The notes under the pieces are model-generated. The model made no database searches, was not told the origin of the DNA, and saw only the letters and a program-made list of their open reading frames with translations. A program made the translations under genes and the position numbers. Positions 1-7,900 of a DNA stretch of 64,000 nt are shown here, piece by piece. The DNA is from Paraburkholderia sp. FT54 (lineage in GTDB: Bacteria; Pseudomonadota; Gammaproteobacteria; Burkholderiales; Burkholderiaceae). The DNA is taken from the NCBI RefSeq assembly GCF_031585635.1, contig NZ_CP134196.1, positions 2,232,001 through 2,296,000 of the forward strand. The letters run 5' to 3'. The first letter of the stretch is position 1. Each line of letters starts with the position of its first letter.

Positions 1-46
1 GAACTCAAGGGCGCCTTCGTCTGGCGCCAATGAAATTCCGCTGATC

Positions 47-1432
47 TCAGTGTCCGATGCCCGCACTGACCTGCAGCACCGGCCCGCGGTGACGCGCGCC
101 CTTGAGCAGCACCGCCGCCGCGCCCACCGCGGCAGGCAAGGCGAGCGAGGTGAACACCTGACCGAAGCCCCAGTTCGCGTGCAGCATGCCGGCGCCCAAC
201 ATCGCCCCCGCAATCCCGCCGAAGCGGCCGATGCCGAGCATCCAGCTCGTGCCGGTGGCGCGCATGCGGGTCGGATAGGAACCCGCCGCCAACGCGCAGA
301 ATCCCGTGTTGGAGCCATTCATGCAGTAGCCCATGCCGAACGCCAGCACGCTGATCGCGGTGATGCCGTGGCCGGGCAAGCCCATATACCAGGCCAGCAC
401 GCCGCCCATGAACACCGTTGCGCCGAGCGCGCGATGCGGATTGAAGCGGTCCATCTGCCAGCCGATCGCGAGCGAGCCGATGGTGCCGCCCGCCTGAAAC
501 AGCGCGCCGACCACCGCCGCTTCGGCGAGCGTGAAGCCCGCGCCGCGAATCAGCGTCGGCAGCCAGCTGCCGAGCAGATACACGGTCAGCAAGCCGGCGA
601 AGTAGCAGATCCACAGCATCACCGTGCCGAATGCGTAGTCGCGCGACAGGATCAAACGGATCGGGCTGCGTTCGCGCTGTGGCGTGTCATGCGCGACGAA
701 GCGCGTGGTCTGATCGGCGCTGCCTGGTTCGAGGCGGTTCATCACCGACACGAGCCGCGCGCGGCGCGTTTCCTTGAGCGCGAGAAAGCGCGCGGATTCG
801 GGCAGCCATTTGATCATCAGCGGCACGTACAAGATCGGCAGGACGCCGCCGAGGATCAGCACCGAATGCCAGCCGTGCGACGCGATCAGCCATGCGCTCA
901 CGAATCCGCCGCCGGCCGCGCCGAGCGTGAAGCCGCAGAACACGGTCGTCACCATCAGCGCACGGCAGCGTTGCGGCGCGTATTCGGCCATCAGCGTGGC
1001 GGCGTTGGGCATGGATGCGCCGAGACCGAGACCTGTGAGAAAGCGCAGCACCGTGAGTTCGCCGATGTTGCTCGCGAAGGCCGAGCCCAGACTCCAGACC
1101 CCGAAGAAGAGAACCGCACTCGTCATCACCGTCTTGCGGCCGAAGCGGTCCGCGAGCGGTCCCGCGCCCAGCGCGCCGAACGCGAGACCGAGCAGGCCGC
1201 CGCTCATCACGGGGCCGAGCGCATCGCGCGGAATCGCCCACGCACTCGATAATGCCGGTGCGATGAAACCGACCATCACGGTGTCGAGTCCGTCGAGCGT
1301 GACGATGAACATGCACATCAGCAACACGAGAATCTGAAAGCGCCCGACGGGTTGGTCGTCGAGCAACTGCTGCACGTCGATGACGCGCGAAGCGGACGCG
1401 GGTTTCCGCGGCGCCTTGAGTAAAGGTTCCAT
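47..1432 (-). CDS. MFS transporter, aromatic acid:H+ symporter (AAHS) family
   Basis: A 461-residue inner-membrane protein with about 12 hydrophobic segments. The first segment carries the charged AAHS-type signature (IVTLDGLDTVMVGFIAP), with Asp residues used for proton-coupled uptake of aromatic or alicyclic acids in this family. The loop 2-3 motif GPLADRFGRKT is the MFS signature. The ATG follows a hydrophilic tail of about 30 residues, which is usual for AAHS proteins. It is the last gene of a minus-strand run that starts at 4828 (flavoprotein, NIPSNAP, TIM-barrel, then this), so it probably imports the compound that run degrades. The substrate cannot be read from the sequence; a shikimate/quinate-like or benzoate-type acid is inferred from the neighbours. 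Confidence 0.9.
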   Translation of the reverse strand: MEPLLKAPRKPASASRVIDVQQLLDDQPVGRFQILVLLMCMFIVTLDGLDTVMVGFIAPALSSAWAIPRDALGPVMSGGLLGLAFGALGAGPLADRFGRKTVMTSAVLFFGVWSLGSAFASNIGELTVLRFLTGLGLGASMPNAATLMAEYAPQRCRALMVTTVFCGFTLGAAGGGFVSAWLIASHGWHSVLILGGVLPILYVPLMIKWLPESARFLALKETRRARLVSVMNRLEPGSADQTTRFVAHDTPQRERSPIRLILSRDYAFGTVMLWICYFAGLLTVYLLGSWLPTLIRGAGFTLAEAAVVGALFQAGGTIGSLAIGWQMDRFNPHRALGATVFMGGVLAWYMGLPGHGITAISVLAFGMGYCMNGSNTGFCALAAGSYPTRMRATGTSWMLGIGRFGGIAGAMLGAGMLHANWGFGQVFTSLALPAAVGAAAVLLKGARHRGPVLQVSAGIGH

Positions 1433-1549
1433 CAGGTGTCTCCAGACCGTTGTTATCGTTATTGCTATCGATTGAGGTTGCCGGTCTCATGCCGCGCGGC
1501 ATCTTTGGCGTGCGCTTCGGCGGACCGGCTCGCAGGAAGATGAAACGGA

Positions 1550-2383
1550 CTACGTCATCGCATAGGTCCGTTCGAGTACGGCGAGCGTCGCCTCGCGCAG
1601 CTTGCGGGCGCGCTCCACAGCGGGCGCGCTTTTAGCCCACTGCCGGGTCGGCACTTCGATACTGATCGGCAGATGATCCGGCAGTGCGCGCAGAATGCCG
1701 CCAAGGTCGATGCCGCCCTCGCCCGGAATCAGACGCTCGCAACGCGCCTGATACAGCAACGTGTCGAGGTCGGCGGGACGCTCGGCCGGCGCGTCGCAAA
1801 ACTGCACGTAGCCGAAATACTCGCGTGGCAACGCTCGCAATGCGTCGGCCGACGAACCCGCGCGGTCGAAGTGAATCGGATCGACGATCAGGCCGGTATT
1901 GCGCCGCGCCGCCGCCTTGACAATACGCGCGCCTTGCGTGATGTCCTTCACGTCGGTCCACGGCATCGGTTCGAGCGAAGGCGACAGGCCGAGCGGCGCG
2001 GCGAGATCGCAGAGTCGCGCGAGACGTTCCGCGGTGCGTGCTTCATCGGGATCGTTACCTGCAACCAGCACGTAACGCGCGCCGAGTTCGGCGGCGGTAT
2101 CGAGCATCGGCTTGAATGCGGCCACATCGGTGTCGGGCTTGAGACGCAGAATCTCGACGTCGAGCACCTTGACGCCGGTGTCGCGCAGACATGCGAGCGT
2201 CTCGCGCTTCAACTGCGTCGGGCCAATGATGTCGTGGCGTGCTTCGTGATCGGTGGCGGGCAACAGGCGCAGCCCGACGAAGCCGTAGCCCGCCTGCGCC
2301 GCGCATTCCACCATTCGCGGCGGGCTCAGTTCTAGCACGGTCAACGCCGACAACGAGAGCGCCCGTGAGTTGTGCTGGGTCAT
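1550..2383 (-). CDS. Sugar phosphate isomerase/epimerase-like TIM-barrel protein
   Basis: A 277-residue protein of the AP-endonuclease-2/xylose-isomerase-like TIM-barrel superfamily. Typical elements in order are an N-terminal strand ending in ALTVLELSPPRM, YVLVAGNDPDE mid-protein, SLEPMPWTDV, and GLIVDPIHFDRAG, which places acidic and His metal ligands at strand ends. A downstream EVPTR provides a further Glu. The family includes 3-dehydroshikimate dehydratases as well as sugar isomerases. Its position beside a shikimate-dehydrogenase homologue and an AAHS transporter makes a dehydratase or isomerase of an alicyclic acid plausible, but this is inference. The ATG at 2383 was chosen because AGGAAA precedes it; an in-frame ATG at 2407 has a weaker ribosome site. 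It is 40 bp downstream of the NIPSNAP gene. Confidence 0.75.
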   Translation of the reverse strand: MTQHNSRALSLSALTVLELSPPRMVECAAQAGYGFVGLRLLPATDHEARHDIIGPTQLKRETLACLRDTGVKVLDVEILRLKPDTDVAAFKPMLDTAAELGARYVLVAGNDPDEARTAERLARLCDLAAPLGLSPSLEPMPWTDVKDITQGARIVKAAARRNTGLIVDPIHFDRAGSSADALRALPREYFGYVQFCDAPAERPADLDTLLYQARCERLIPGEGGIDLGGILRALPDHLPISIEVPTRQWAKSAPAVERARKLREATLAVLERTYAMT

Positions 2384-2423
2384 GTCGTTTCCTGAGTTCG
2401 ATTTCATCTCTTCGGGTTCGCGC

Positions 2424-3035
2424 TCAGCGCAACGGCGAGAACGGCGCCGGCACGCAGATCGTCGACTCCATCGTGGTCAGATGCGCGGGCCCGCCCTTGG
2501 GCGGCCAGATGCCGTCCTTCACCGCTTCGGCGCGAATCCGCGAACGCTCGTCGACGCTCGCATACGGCCAGATGTTGAGAAAACGCGGCACGTTGCCGTC
2601 GAGCGAATACATTGCGCCCACGAGCGGCGAACGCTGCGTCCGCTCGGGCACCGCTTTCTCCCACGCGTCAATGGTCTGCTGCAGGCTCGCGAGTCTGGTG
2701 CCGTACACGCGCATCTCGTAGATGCCGCCGTAGACGGCCGGTTCGATCGGCGGCAGAAACGGGAACAGCGAATAGCTGTCGATCTTCACGTCCGTGACGA
2801 ATTCGCCGCAGCCGAATGGGTTGCCTTCGAGCAGCATGCGCCTGCGCTCCGTGATCAACGCGGCTTCCGAATCGAAGCCGCGCAGCACTATCACCTGTCC
2901 AAGCGCGCCGATATCGGAATACCAGCAGCCGAGCAGCTTCGAGCCCGGCTGATCGCCGCTCGCCCGGATGCTTTCGAAGACCTGCGCGTTCGCGCCGATC
3001 TTCACCGTGAGTGTCACTACGTCGTAGAGCGTCAT
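2424..3035 (-). CDS. NIPSNAP family protein
   Basis: A 203-residue soluble protein made of two dimeric alpha-beta barrel (NIPSNAP-type) repeats. The first begins MTLYDVVTLTVKIG and the second begins near residue 105 with GGIYEMRVYGTRLAS, each followed by the family's aromatic-rich strand. Such proteins lie in many bacterial degradation operons as small ligand-binding or monooxygenase-like partners; no catalytic residue can be assigned. The stop of the upstream flavoprotein and this ATG share one base (TGATG), which implies translational coupling. A GTG immediately upstream (3038) is an alternative start. Confidence 0.8.
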   Translation of the reverse strand: MTLYDVVTLTVKIGANAQVFESIRASGDQPGSKLLGCWYSDIGALGQVIVLRGFDSEAALITERRRMLLEGNPFGCGEFVTDVKIDSYSLFPFLPPIEPAVYGGIYEMRVYGTRLASLQQTIDAWEKAVPERTQRSPLVGAMYSLDGNVPRFLNIWPYASVDERSRIRAEAVKDGIWPPKGGPAHLTTMESTICVPAPFSPLR

Positions 3036-4828
3036 CACATGTGTCCTTGTGTTTGAATGGTGGTGTGCGTGGCCGGCGCCGCTGGTAAGTCTTGCGCGCT
3101 GTGAACTGCCTGAGCCGCCTGAACTGCTCGAGCTTCGCCGGCGATGGAGAGGCCCGCGAGATAACCGAACGTCATCGCCGGGCCGAGCGTGATGCCGCCG
3201 CTCGGATAACAGCCGCCCATCATGCTGGCGCTATCGTTGCCGACCGCGTAAAGGCCAGGCACGGCGTGCCCCGCGTTATCGAGTACGCGAGCGGTGGCAT
3301 CGGTGGCGAGGCCCGCGAACGTGCCGAGGCTGCCGGGCAGCAGCTTGACCGCATAGAACGGCCCGTCTTCGAGCGGCGCGAGGCACGGACTCGGCGTGTG
3401 TCCCGCGTCGCCCTGCACGCGGTTGTACGGCGTCGAGCCCTTGTGGAATTGCGGGTCGAAGCCCTCCTTTGCGTAGCTGTTGCAGGCCGCCACGGTACTC
3501 TCCAGTCCTTCTCGATCGATGCCGCATTGCGCGGCGAGTTCGGCAAGACTGTTCGCGCGTTTCAGATAGCCCGAGCGGCGATACGGCGCGGTGGGAAACG
3601 GAAACGGCTTCGAAAAGCCCAGTCCGTAGCGGCGCTGGAAACGATGGTCGCAAACCAGCCACGCGCAGACTTCCTCACCGGCAGGCGTGGTGCCGATCAG
3701 CGCGCTGACGAAGTCGTGATATGACGAGGCTTCGTTGACAAAGCGCCGGCCCGCGCGCGTCACCGCGATCACGCCCGGCTTCGCGCGCTCGATCAGATGC
3801 GGAAACGCGACGTCCGCGCGCCCCTTGCCTTGCGGCACGAGCGAGACCGGCGCCCAGGCGGCGGGCGTTTCGAGCGACGCATCGAAGTGCCCGCCGATCG
3901 ACTCGCCGAGACGAATGCCGTCGCCGGTATTGGTGAGCGGCGCGGCCGACCAGTGCTCGCGCCCCGACGGCGTATAAGCAAAAGTTTGCGCACGACGCTC
4001 GAGGTCGTGCGGATAACCGCCGCAGGCCAGCACCACGCCACGCGCGGCACGCACCTCGTGTGGCACGCCGTCGAGTTCGACACGCGCGCCCACCACGCGC
4101 CCCGCTTCACGCAGCAACGCGACCGCCTTTGCGTTCGTGCGCAGATCGACGTCGAGATCGGCCGCCGATTTGAGCAGTCGCGCGACCAGCGCGTTGCCAT
4201 TCACAAGATGCATGGAGCGGCCATAGCGCAGCTTGTGGCCCACGAACACCGCGAGCCTGCGCAGCACGTGCCTTGTGGAGCGCAGCGAGCGCGTGGCGTT
4301 GAAGAAATGCGCGAGGTCCTGCCCTGAACCGATCGCCATGCCTTTGAGCGTCACCACGCCGAGCGGCTCGCGCAGCCGCTCGATCAGCGGTCCGAGTTCG
4401 CGGCCGTCGAACGGCATTGCGCACACCGAGCGGCCGCCGGTCGCGGCGCCGGGCGTGGTATGAAAATCGGGAATGCGGTTGCCGTCGACAAAACGCACCG
4501 ACGTATGGCGTTCGAAGAACTCGATCATCTCGGGACCATAGTCGAGCAACGCGTCGACCTTGTCCGCGTCGAAGTGCGCGCCGAGTTCGTTGCGCAGATA
4601 CGTGCGCGATGATTCGGGATCCTCGACAATTCCCGCGCGCGTTGCGAGCGGGTTGCCAGGAATCCACATCCAGCCGCCCGACCATGCGGTCGTGCCGCCG
4701 AACACCGCGGCTTTTTCCGCCACCATCACGCGCAGTCCGCGCGTCGCGGCGGTCACCGCGGTGGAAAGGCCGGCCGCGCCGGAACCCAGTACCAGTACGT
4801 CACATTCGAGGATCGGATCGCGCTTCAT
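3035..4828 (-). CDS. FAD-dependent dehydrogenase, KstD/fumarate-reductase-like
   Basis: A 597-residue flavoprotein. The N-terminus has an ADP-binding Rossmann motif (VLVLGSGAAGLS) and the FAD-contacting GGTTAWSGG about 25 residues later. A second dinucleotide motif is GVVLACGGY. The C-terminus carries GNDSASMMGGCYPSGG followed by TLGP, the signature shared by 3-ketosteroid delta-1-dehydrogenases and related flavocytochrome-c-like dehydrogenases. The family introduces or reduces a C=C bond next to a carbonyl in a ring. No steroid ring-cleavage genes are nearby, so a steroid substrate is unlikely; oxidation of a cyclohexane/cyclohexene carboxylic acid is a better guess from context. The ATG at 4828 was chosen; the longer open frame would start inside the operator and -35 region. 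First gene of a four-gene run. Confidence 0.85.
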   Translation of the reverse strand: MKRDPILECDVLVLGSGAAGLSTAVTAATRGLRVMVAEKAAVFGGTTAWSGGWMWIPGNPLATRAGIVEDPESSRTYLRNELGAHFDADKVDALLDYGPEMIEFFERHTSVRFVDGNRIPDFHTTPGAATGGRSVCAMPFDGRELGPLIERLREPLGVVTLKGMAIGSGQDLAHFFNATRSLRSTRHVLRRLAVFVGHKLRYGRSMHLVNGNALVARLLKSAADLDVDLRTNAKAVALLREAGRVVGARVELDGVPHEVRAARGVVLACGGYPHDLERRAQTFAYTPSGREHWSAAPLTNTGDGIRLGESIGGHFDASLETPAAWAPVSLVPQGKGRADVAFPHLIERAKPGVIAVTRAGRRFVNEASSYHDFVSALIGTTPAGEEVCAWLVCDHRFQRRYGLGFSKPFPFPTAPYRRSGYLKRANSLAELAAQCGIDREGLESTVAACNSYAKEGFDPQFHKGSTPYNRVQGDAGHTPSPCLAPLEDGPFYAVKLLPGSLGTFAGLATDATARVLDNAGHAVPGLYAVGNDSASMMGGCYPSGGITLGPAMTFGYLAGLSIAGEARAVQAAQAVHSAQDLPAAPATHTTIQTQGHM

Positions 4829-4876
4829 TGCCAGTTCGCTTGGTCGGTTAAAAGAGATTGATTTCAATCTCTTTTG

Positions 4877-4909
4877 TTGAATACTATTCCATTCTACAAT
4901 TTCATTCAA
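4877..4909 (-). promoter_or_regulatory. Promoter and operator (copy A of a GGAATA-C-TATTCC-type palindrome)
   Basis: On the minus strand TTGAAT (4909-4904) and TAGTAT (4886-4881) are separated by exactly 17 bp, a credible sigma-70 promoter for the flavoprotein starting at 4828. The near-palindrome at 4877-4891 (core GAATA-C-TATTC, one mismatch to TGGAATA/TATTCCA) overlaps the -10 box, where a bound regulator would block RNA polymerase. The same palindrome recurs at 6815-6827 and 7801-7815. The cognate regulator is not identifiable in the window. Confidence 0.65.
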
Positions 4910-4930
4910 ACCAGGCTCGGCCCTGGTTCG

Positions 4931-6730
4931 TCAGAGGATTTTTTCCTTGGCCCGCTGCGAGCTGGCGCCAGCAGAGCCGAGCGGCGCAGACGAAAGCCTT
5001 GAAGCCGAAGCGGCTTTGGCGCGCGCAGCCGCGTCGCGGCCGGCGAGATAGGCAAACGCGAGCCCGGGTCCCAACGTAATGCCCGGACCAGGATACACAC
5101 CGCCCATCACCGATTGCATGTCGTTGCCGCACGCGTACAGACCGCCGACAGGTTGATCGTCGCGCCCCAGCACGCGGGCCTGATGATCGCTGACGAGGCC
5201 GGTCGCCGCGCCGATGTCGCCGGGATAGAGCCGCACCGCGTAGAACGGCGCGCGGCCGATCGGCCCGAGGCAGGGATTCGGTCCCGGCCAGTTCGCGTCG
5301 CCGTTGGCGCGCTGATAGTCGGTCGTGCCGCGCTGAAAATCCGCATCCACGCCGGTCTGCGCGTATTCGTTGATGCGCGCGACGCTATCGGCCAGTCCGC
5401 GCGGATCGATGTCCAGCTTGCGCGCGAGTTCGTCGAGCGTAGCGGCGCGTGTCAGATAGCCGTCGGCGAGAAATGGATCGAGGCCTTTGCCACCCGGACG
5501 CACCATGCCGAGACCATATTTGCGCAAGCCTTCGGCATCCGTGACGAGATACGCAGGCACGCACGGCGACTGGCGATGCGCCTCCTGCATCGCGATACCG
5601 AACAGGTGATACGAGGTGTTTTCGTTGAGGAAACGCTTGCCTGCCTGATTGACGACCACCATGCCGGGCTTGCCGCGATCCATCATGAAGTGAGGGAACA
5701 CCGCGGTCGTGCCGTCCTTGCGTTTGCGCACGGAGACCGGCGCCCAGAACGCGTTGCTCAACGCGCCTTCGCCATAACGTGCGCCGACGGCGAGCGCCAG
5801 ATCGTGCGCGCTGCCGGTGTGTCCCGGCGCGCCGGGACACCAGCCCGGATCGACGCCCGGCAGCATCGCGCCGCGTCGTTGCGGATGCCGGTTGAAACCG
5901 CCGCTTGCGAGAATCACGCCACCTGTCACCGCGATTTGACGTCGCTGGCCGTTCTGGGTCAGCGTGATACCGTCGACATTGCCGTTCGCCCCGGTGCGCA
6001 GCGCTTCGAGTTTCGTGCTCACCAGCACAGTGACGTTGCGAGCCAGCAGCGAATAAAGCAGACGGCCGATCAGCGCGTTGCCCATCACGAGACGCGTGCC
6101 GCGCGGCCAACTCATGCGATCGCGGACGTGTCGCGCAAGCAGCTTCGCGGCATGGCGCAGGGCCTTGAGCGACTTCGTCATGCCGAGCAAATGAGCGACG
6201 TCGTCGCGATCCACCATCATGCCGCCAAGTACCGTGAACTCCGGAATTGGCGGACGGATCAGCGCGAAATGCTTTTCGAGCTTGCGGCCGTCGAAAGCGA
6301 GAGGCTCCAGCGCGCGGCCGCGCAAAGTCGAGCCTTCGAGCTCGGACAGATAGTCCGGATGAAACGGGCGCGCCCGATACTTCACGTCCGAATTGGCCTC
6401 GATGTGCGCGACGGCCTGCGGTCCGGCTGCCAGAAACGCGCGACGCAGCGCCTCGCTGCTGCGCTCGCCGACCGCACGACGCAGAAACGCTTCGGCGTTC
6501 GCGCTGCTGTCGTCCGGATTGACCGACGGGCCGTGCATCGAATCGGGAATCCACGTGGTGCCCGCCGAATACGCTGTGGTGCCGCCCACGTATTCGGTGC
6601 TTTCCACCAGCAACACGCGCGCGCCTTCGATCGCGGCGAACAGCGCCGCCGACATCCCTGCCCCGCCCGCGCCGATCACCGCGACGTCGAACGTTTCGTT
6701 CTCCTGCAACCCGCTGAGTGTCTCCACCAT
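4931..6730 (-). CDS. FAD-dependent dehydrogenase, second KstD-like copy
   Basis: A 599-residue flavoprotein paralogous to the one at 3035-4828. It has a Rossmann motif VIGAGGAGMSAAL near residue 18, then GGTTAYSAGTTW, and a C-terminal GNDMQSVMGGVYPGPG followed by TLGPG, the KstD/FRD family signature. The ATG follows AGGAGCAGGAC. It ends 22 bp before the end of copy A's promoter block, so the two flavoproteins are separate units in the same direction. Two diverged dehydrogenases in one cluster suggest successive dehydrogenations of one ring, or two related substrates; this is inferred. A very long plus-strand open frame across this gene is a shadow. Confidence 0.85.
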   Translation of the reverse strand: MVETLSGLQENETFDVAVIGAGGAGMSAALFAAIEGARVLLVESTEYVGGTTAYSAGTTWIPDSMHGPSVNPDDSSANAEAFLRRAVGERSSEALRRAFLAAGPQAVAHIEANSDVKYRARPFHPDYLSELEGSTLRGRALEPLAFDGRKLEKHFALIRPPIPEFTVLGGMMVDRDDVAHLLGMTKSLKALRHAAKLLARHVRDRMSWPRGTRLVMGNALIGRLLYSLLARNVTVLVSTKLEALRTGANGNVDGITLTQNGQRRQIAVTGGVILASGGFNRHPQRRGAMLPGVDPGWCPGAPGHTGSAHDLALAVGARYGEGALSNAFWAPVSVRKRKDGTTAVFPHFMMDRGKPGMVVVNQAGKRFLNENTSYHLFGIAMQEAHRQSPCVPAYLVTDAEGLRKYGLGMVRPGGKGLDPFLADGYLTRAATLDELARKLDIDPRGLADSVARINEYAQTGVDADFQRGTTDYQRANGDANWPGPNPCLGPIGRAPFYAVRLYPGDIGAATGLVSDHQARVLGRDDQPVGGLYACGNDMQSVMGGVYPGPGITLGPGLAFAYLAGRDAAARAKAASASRLSSAPLGSAGASSQRAKEKIL

Positions 6731-6814
6731 GTCCTGCTCCTCTGCTCCTCGTCTTGGCCCGCGACGGAGAGTTCGTCGCAGTTCGTCAACATCTGTAGAA
6801 TTTGCTTTGATTTC

Positions 6815-6827
6815 GGAATACTATTCC
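6815..6827. promoter_or_regulatory. Operator, copy B: perfect palindrome GGAATA-C-TATTCC
   Basis: A perfect 13-bp palindrome lies in the divergent intergenic region between the flavoprotein starting at 6730 and the epimerase-like gene starting at 6875, about 85 and 48 bp from the two start codons. It is the best-conserved of the three copies in this cluster and could control both directions. Confidence 0.65.
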
Positions 6828-6874
6828 ACAAATGCAAAAATGCAAAATATTTCTGCACTCACGGAGAAAAGACG

Positions 6875-7792
6875 ATGCGCGTATTGGTGACGGGAGGAAG
6901 CGGTTTTCTGGGGGCGTGGATCATGCGGCGTCTGCTTGGCAAAGGCATCGGCGTGCGGGCGTTCGATCTGCGCGCCGATGCGCGTCTGCTGCAAGCGCTC
7001 GCGCCCGAGCAGGCCGCGGCGGCGCAATGGGCGAGCGGCGACATAGCGAATGCAGCCGATGTGTCGCGCGCACTGCACGGTTGCGACGCGGTGATTCATC
7101 TCGCGGGCGTGCTCACGCCAGCCTGCGCGCTCGATCCGGTGCGCGGCGCGCAGATCAATCTGATCGGCACGCTCAACGTTTTCGAAGCCGCGCGCGCCGC
7201 CGGTATGACGAGCGTGCTGTACGCCAGCAGCGCGGGCGTATTCGGGCCGGCTGACGGCGCCGTGCCTTTTCCGCAGACCTTTTACGGCGCGTTCAAGCTC
7301 GCCTGCGAAGGTGCGGCTCGCGCGTACTGGCACGAACATGGCATTGCCAGCGTCGGCTTCCGGCCGCTCGTCGTGTATGGCGCCGGGCGCGAGACCGGTT
7401 CGAGCGCCGGGCCAAGCCTCGCTTGCCGCGCCGCGGCGCGCGGCGAACCGTACACGATTCCGTTCACCGGTTCGACCGGTCTCGTTTTCGCGGACGATGT
7501 CGCCGCCGCATATGAAGCCGCCCTCATGCAAGCGCCGCGCGGCGCACATGTGTTCACCCTGGCAGGCGACATCGTTTCGGTGGATCAGGTCATCGAGCGT
7601 ATCGGCGCGATTGTCCCGGGCGCACGTATCGACACGGCCGGCGCGCCATTACCGATTGCGACGATGTTCCCCGTTGATCCAACTCTTGAGGAGTTGCTGC
7701 CCGATCTGCCGCATACCTCGCTTACCGAAGGACTACGTCAGACCGTGGATTTCTATCGGCAACCTGCCTCCCCGGCGGTTCAAAAGAAATAA
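6875..7792 (+). CDS. NAD-dependent epimerase/dehydratase family protein (extended SDR)
   Basis: A 305-residue extended short-chain dehydrogenase. The N-terminus has the TGGSGFLG NAD-binding motif, and DIANAADV supplies the adenine-side Asp. YASSAGVFG is followed by FYGAFKLACE, which gives the catalytic Tyr-x3-Lys. The ATG is preceded by GGAGAAAA. It is the first plus-strand gene of the cluster, divergent from the second flavoprotein, with the palindromic operator between them. The family oxidises or reduces hydroxyl/keto groups; here it may act on a ring hydroxyl of the cluster's substrate. The long frame running in from 5114 is antisense to the flavoprotein and is not part of this gene. Confidence 0.85.
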   Translation: MRVLVTGGSGFLGAWIMRRLLGKGIGVRAFDLRADARLLQALAPEQAAAAQWASGDIANAADVSRALHGCDAVIHLAGVLTPACALDPVRGAQINLIGTLNVFEAARAAGMTSVLYASSAGVFGPADGAVPFPQTFYGAFKLACEGAARAYWHEHGIASVGFRPLVVYGAGRETGSSAGPSLACRAAARGEPYTIPFTGSTGLVFADDVAAAYEAALMQAPRGAHVFTLAGDIVSVDQVIERIGAIVPGARIDTAGAPLPIATMFPVDPTLEELLPDLPHTSLTEGLRQTVDFYRQPASPAVQKK

Positions 7793-7800
7793 TTTTATTG

Positions 7801-7815
7801 TTGAACACTATTCCA
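7801..7815. promoter_or_regulatory. Operator, copy C, upstream of the shikimate dehydrogenase homologue
   Basis: TTGAACACTATTCCA is a near-palindrome with the same TATTCCA half as copies A and B, starting 9 bp after the epimerase stop and about 86 bp before the ATG at 7901. It suggests that the shikimate dehydrogenase homologue has its own promoter under the same regulator. Confidence 0.5.
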
Positions 7816-7900
7816 TAAAGACTTAGAGTTCACACGTTCAAGCAAGATCACCCGGCATCGCGCAAGATGAACACCGGGCAACACTCTGGAGACATGCAAC

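Noticed and set aside
1..46. Terminator of the first transporter (GGCGCC-N7-GGCGCC at 10-28)
   Set aside because: A 6-bp stem without a T-tract on the minus strand; too weak to call.
3035..6730. Steroid degradation cluster based on the two KstD-like flavoproteins
   Set aside because: No ketosteroid isomerase, hydroxylase, meta-cleavage or side-chain genes are present; the KstD signature is shared by many other ring dehydrogenases.
5114..6874. Very long plus-strand open frame (about 587 codons) antisense to the second flavoprotein, in frame with the epimerase gene
   Set aside because: Its translation is Arg/His/Ala-rich without family motifs, as expected for an antisense frame in GC-rich DNA. 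The epimerase start at 6875 has its own ribosome site and Rossmann motif.
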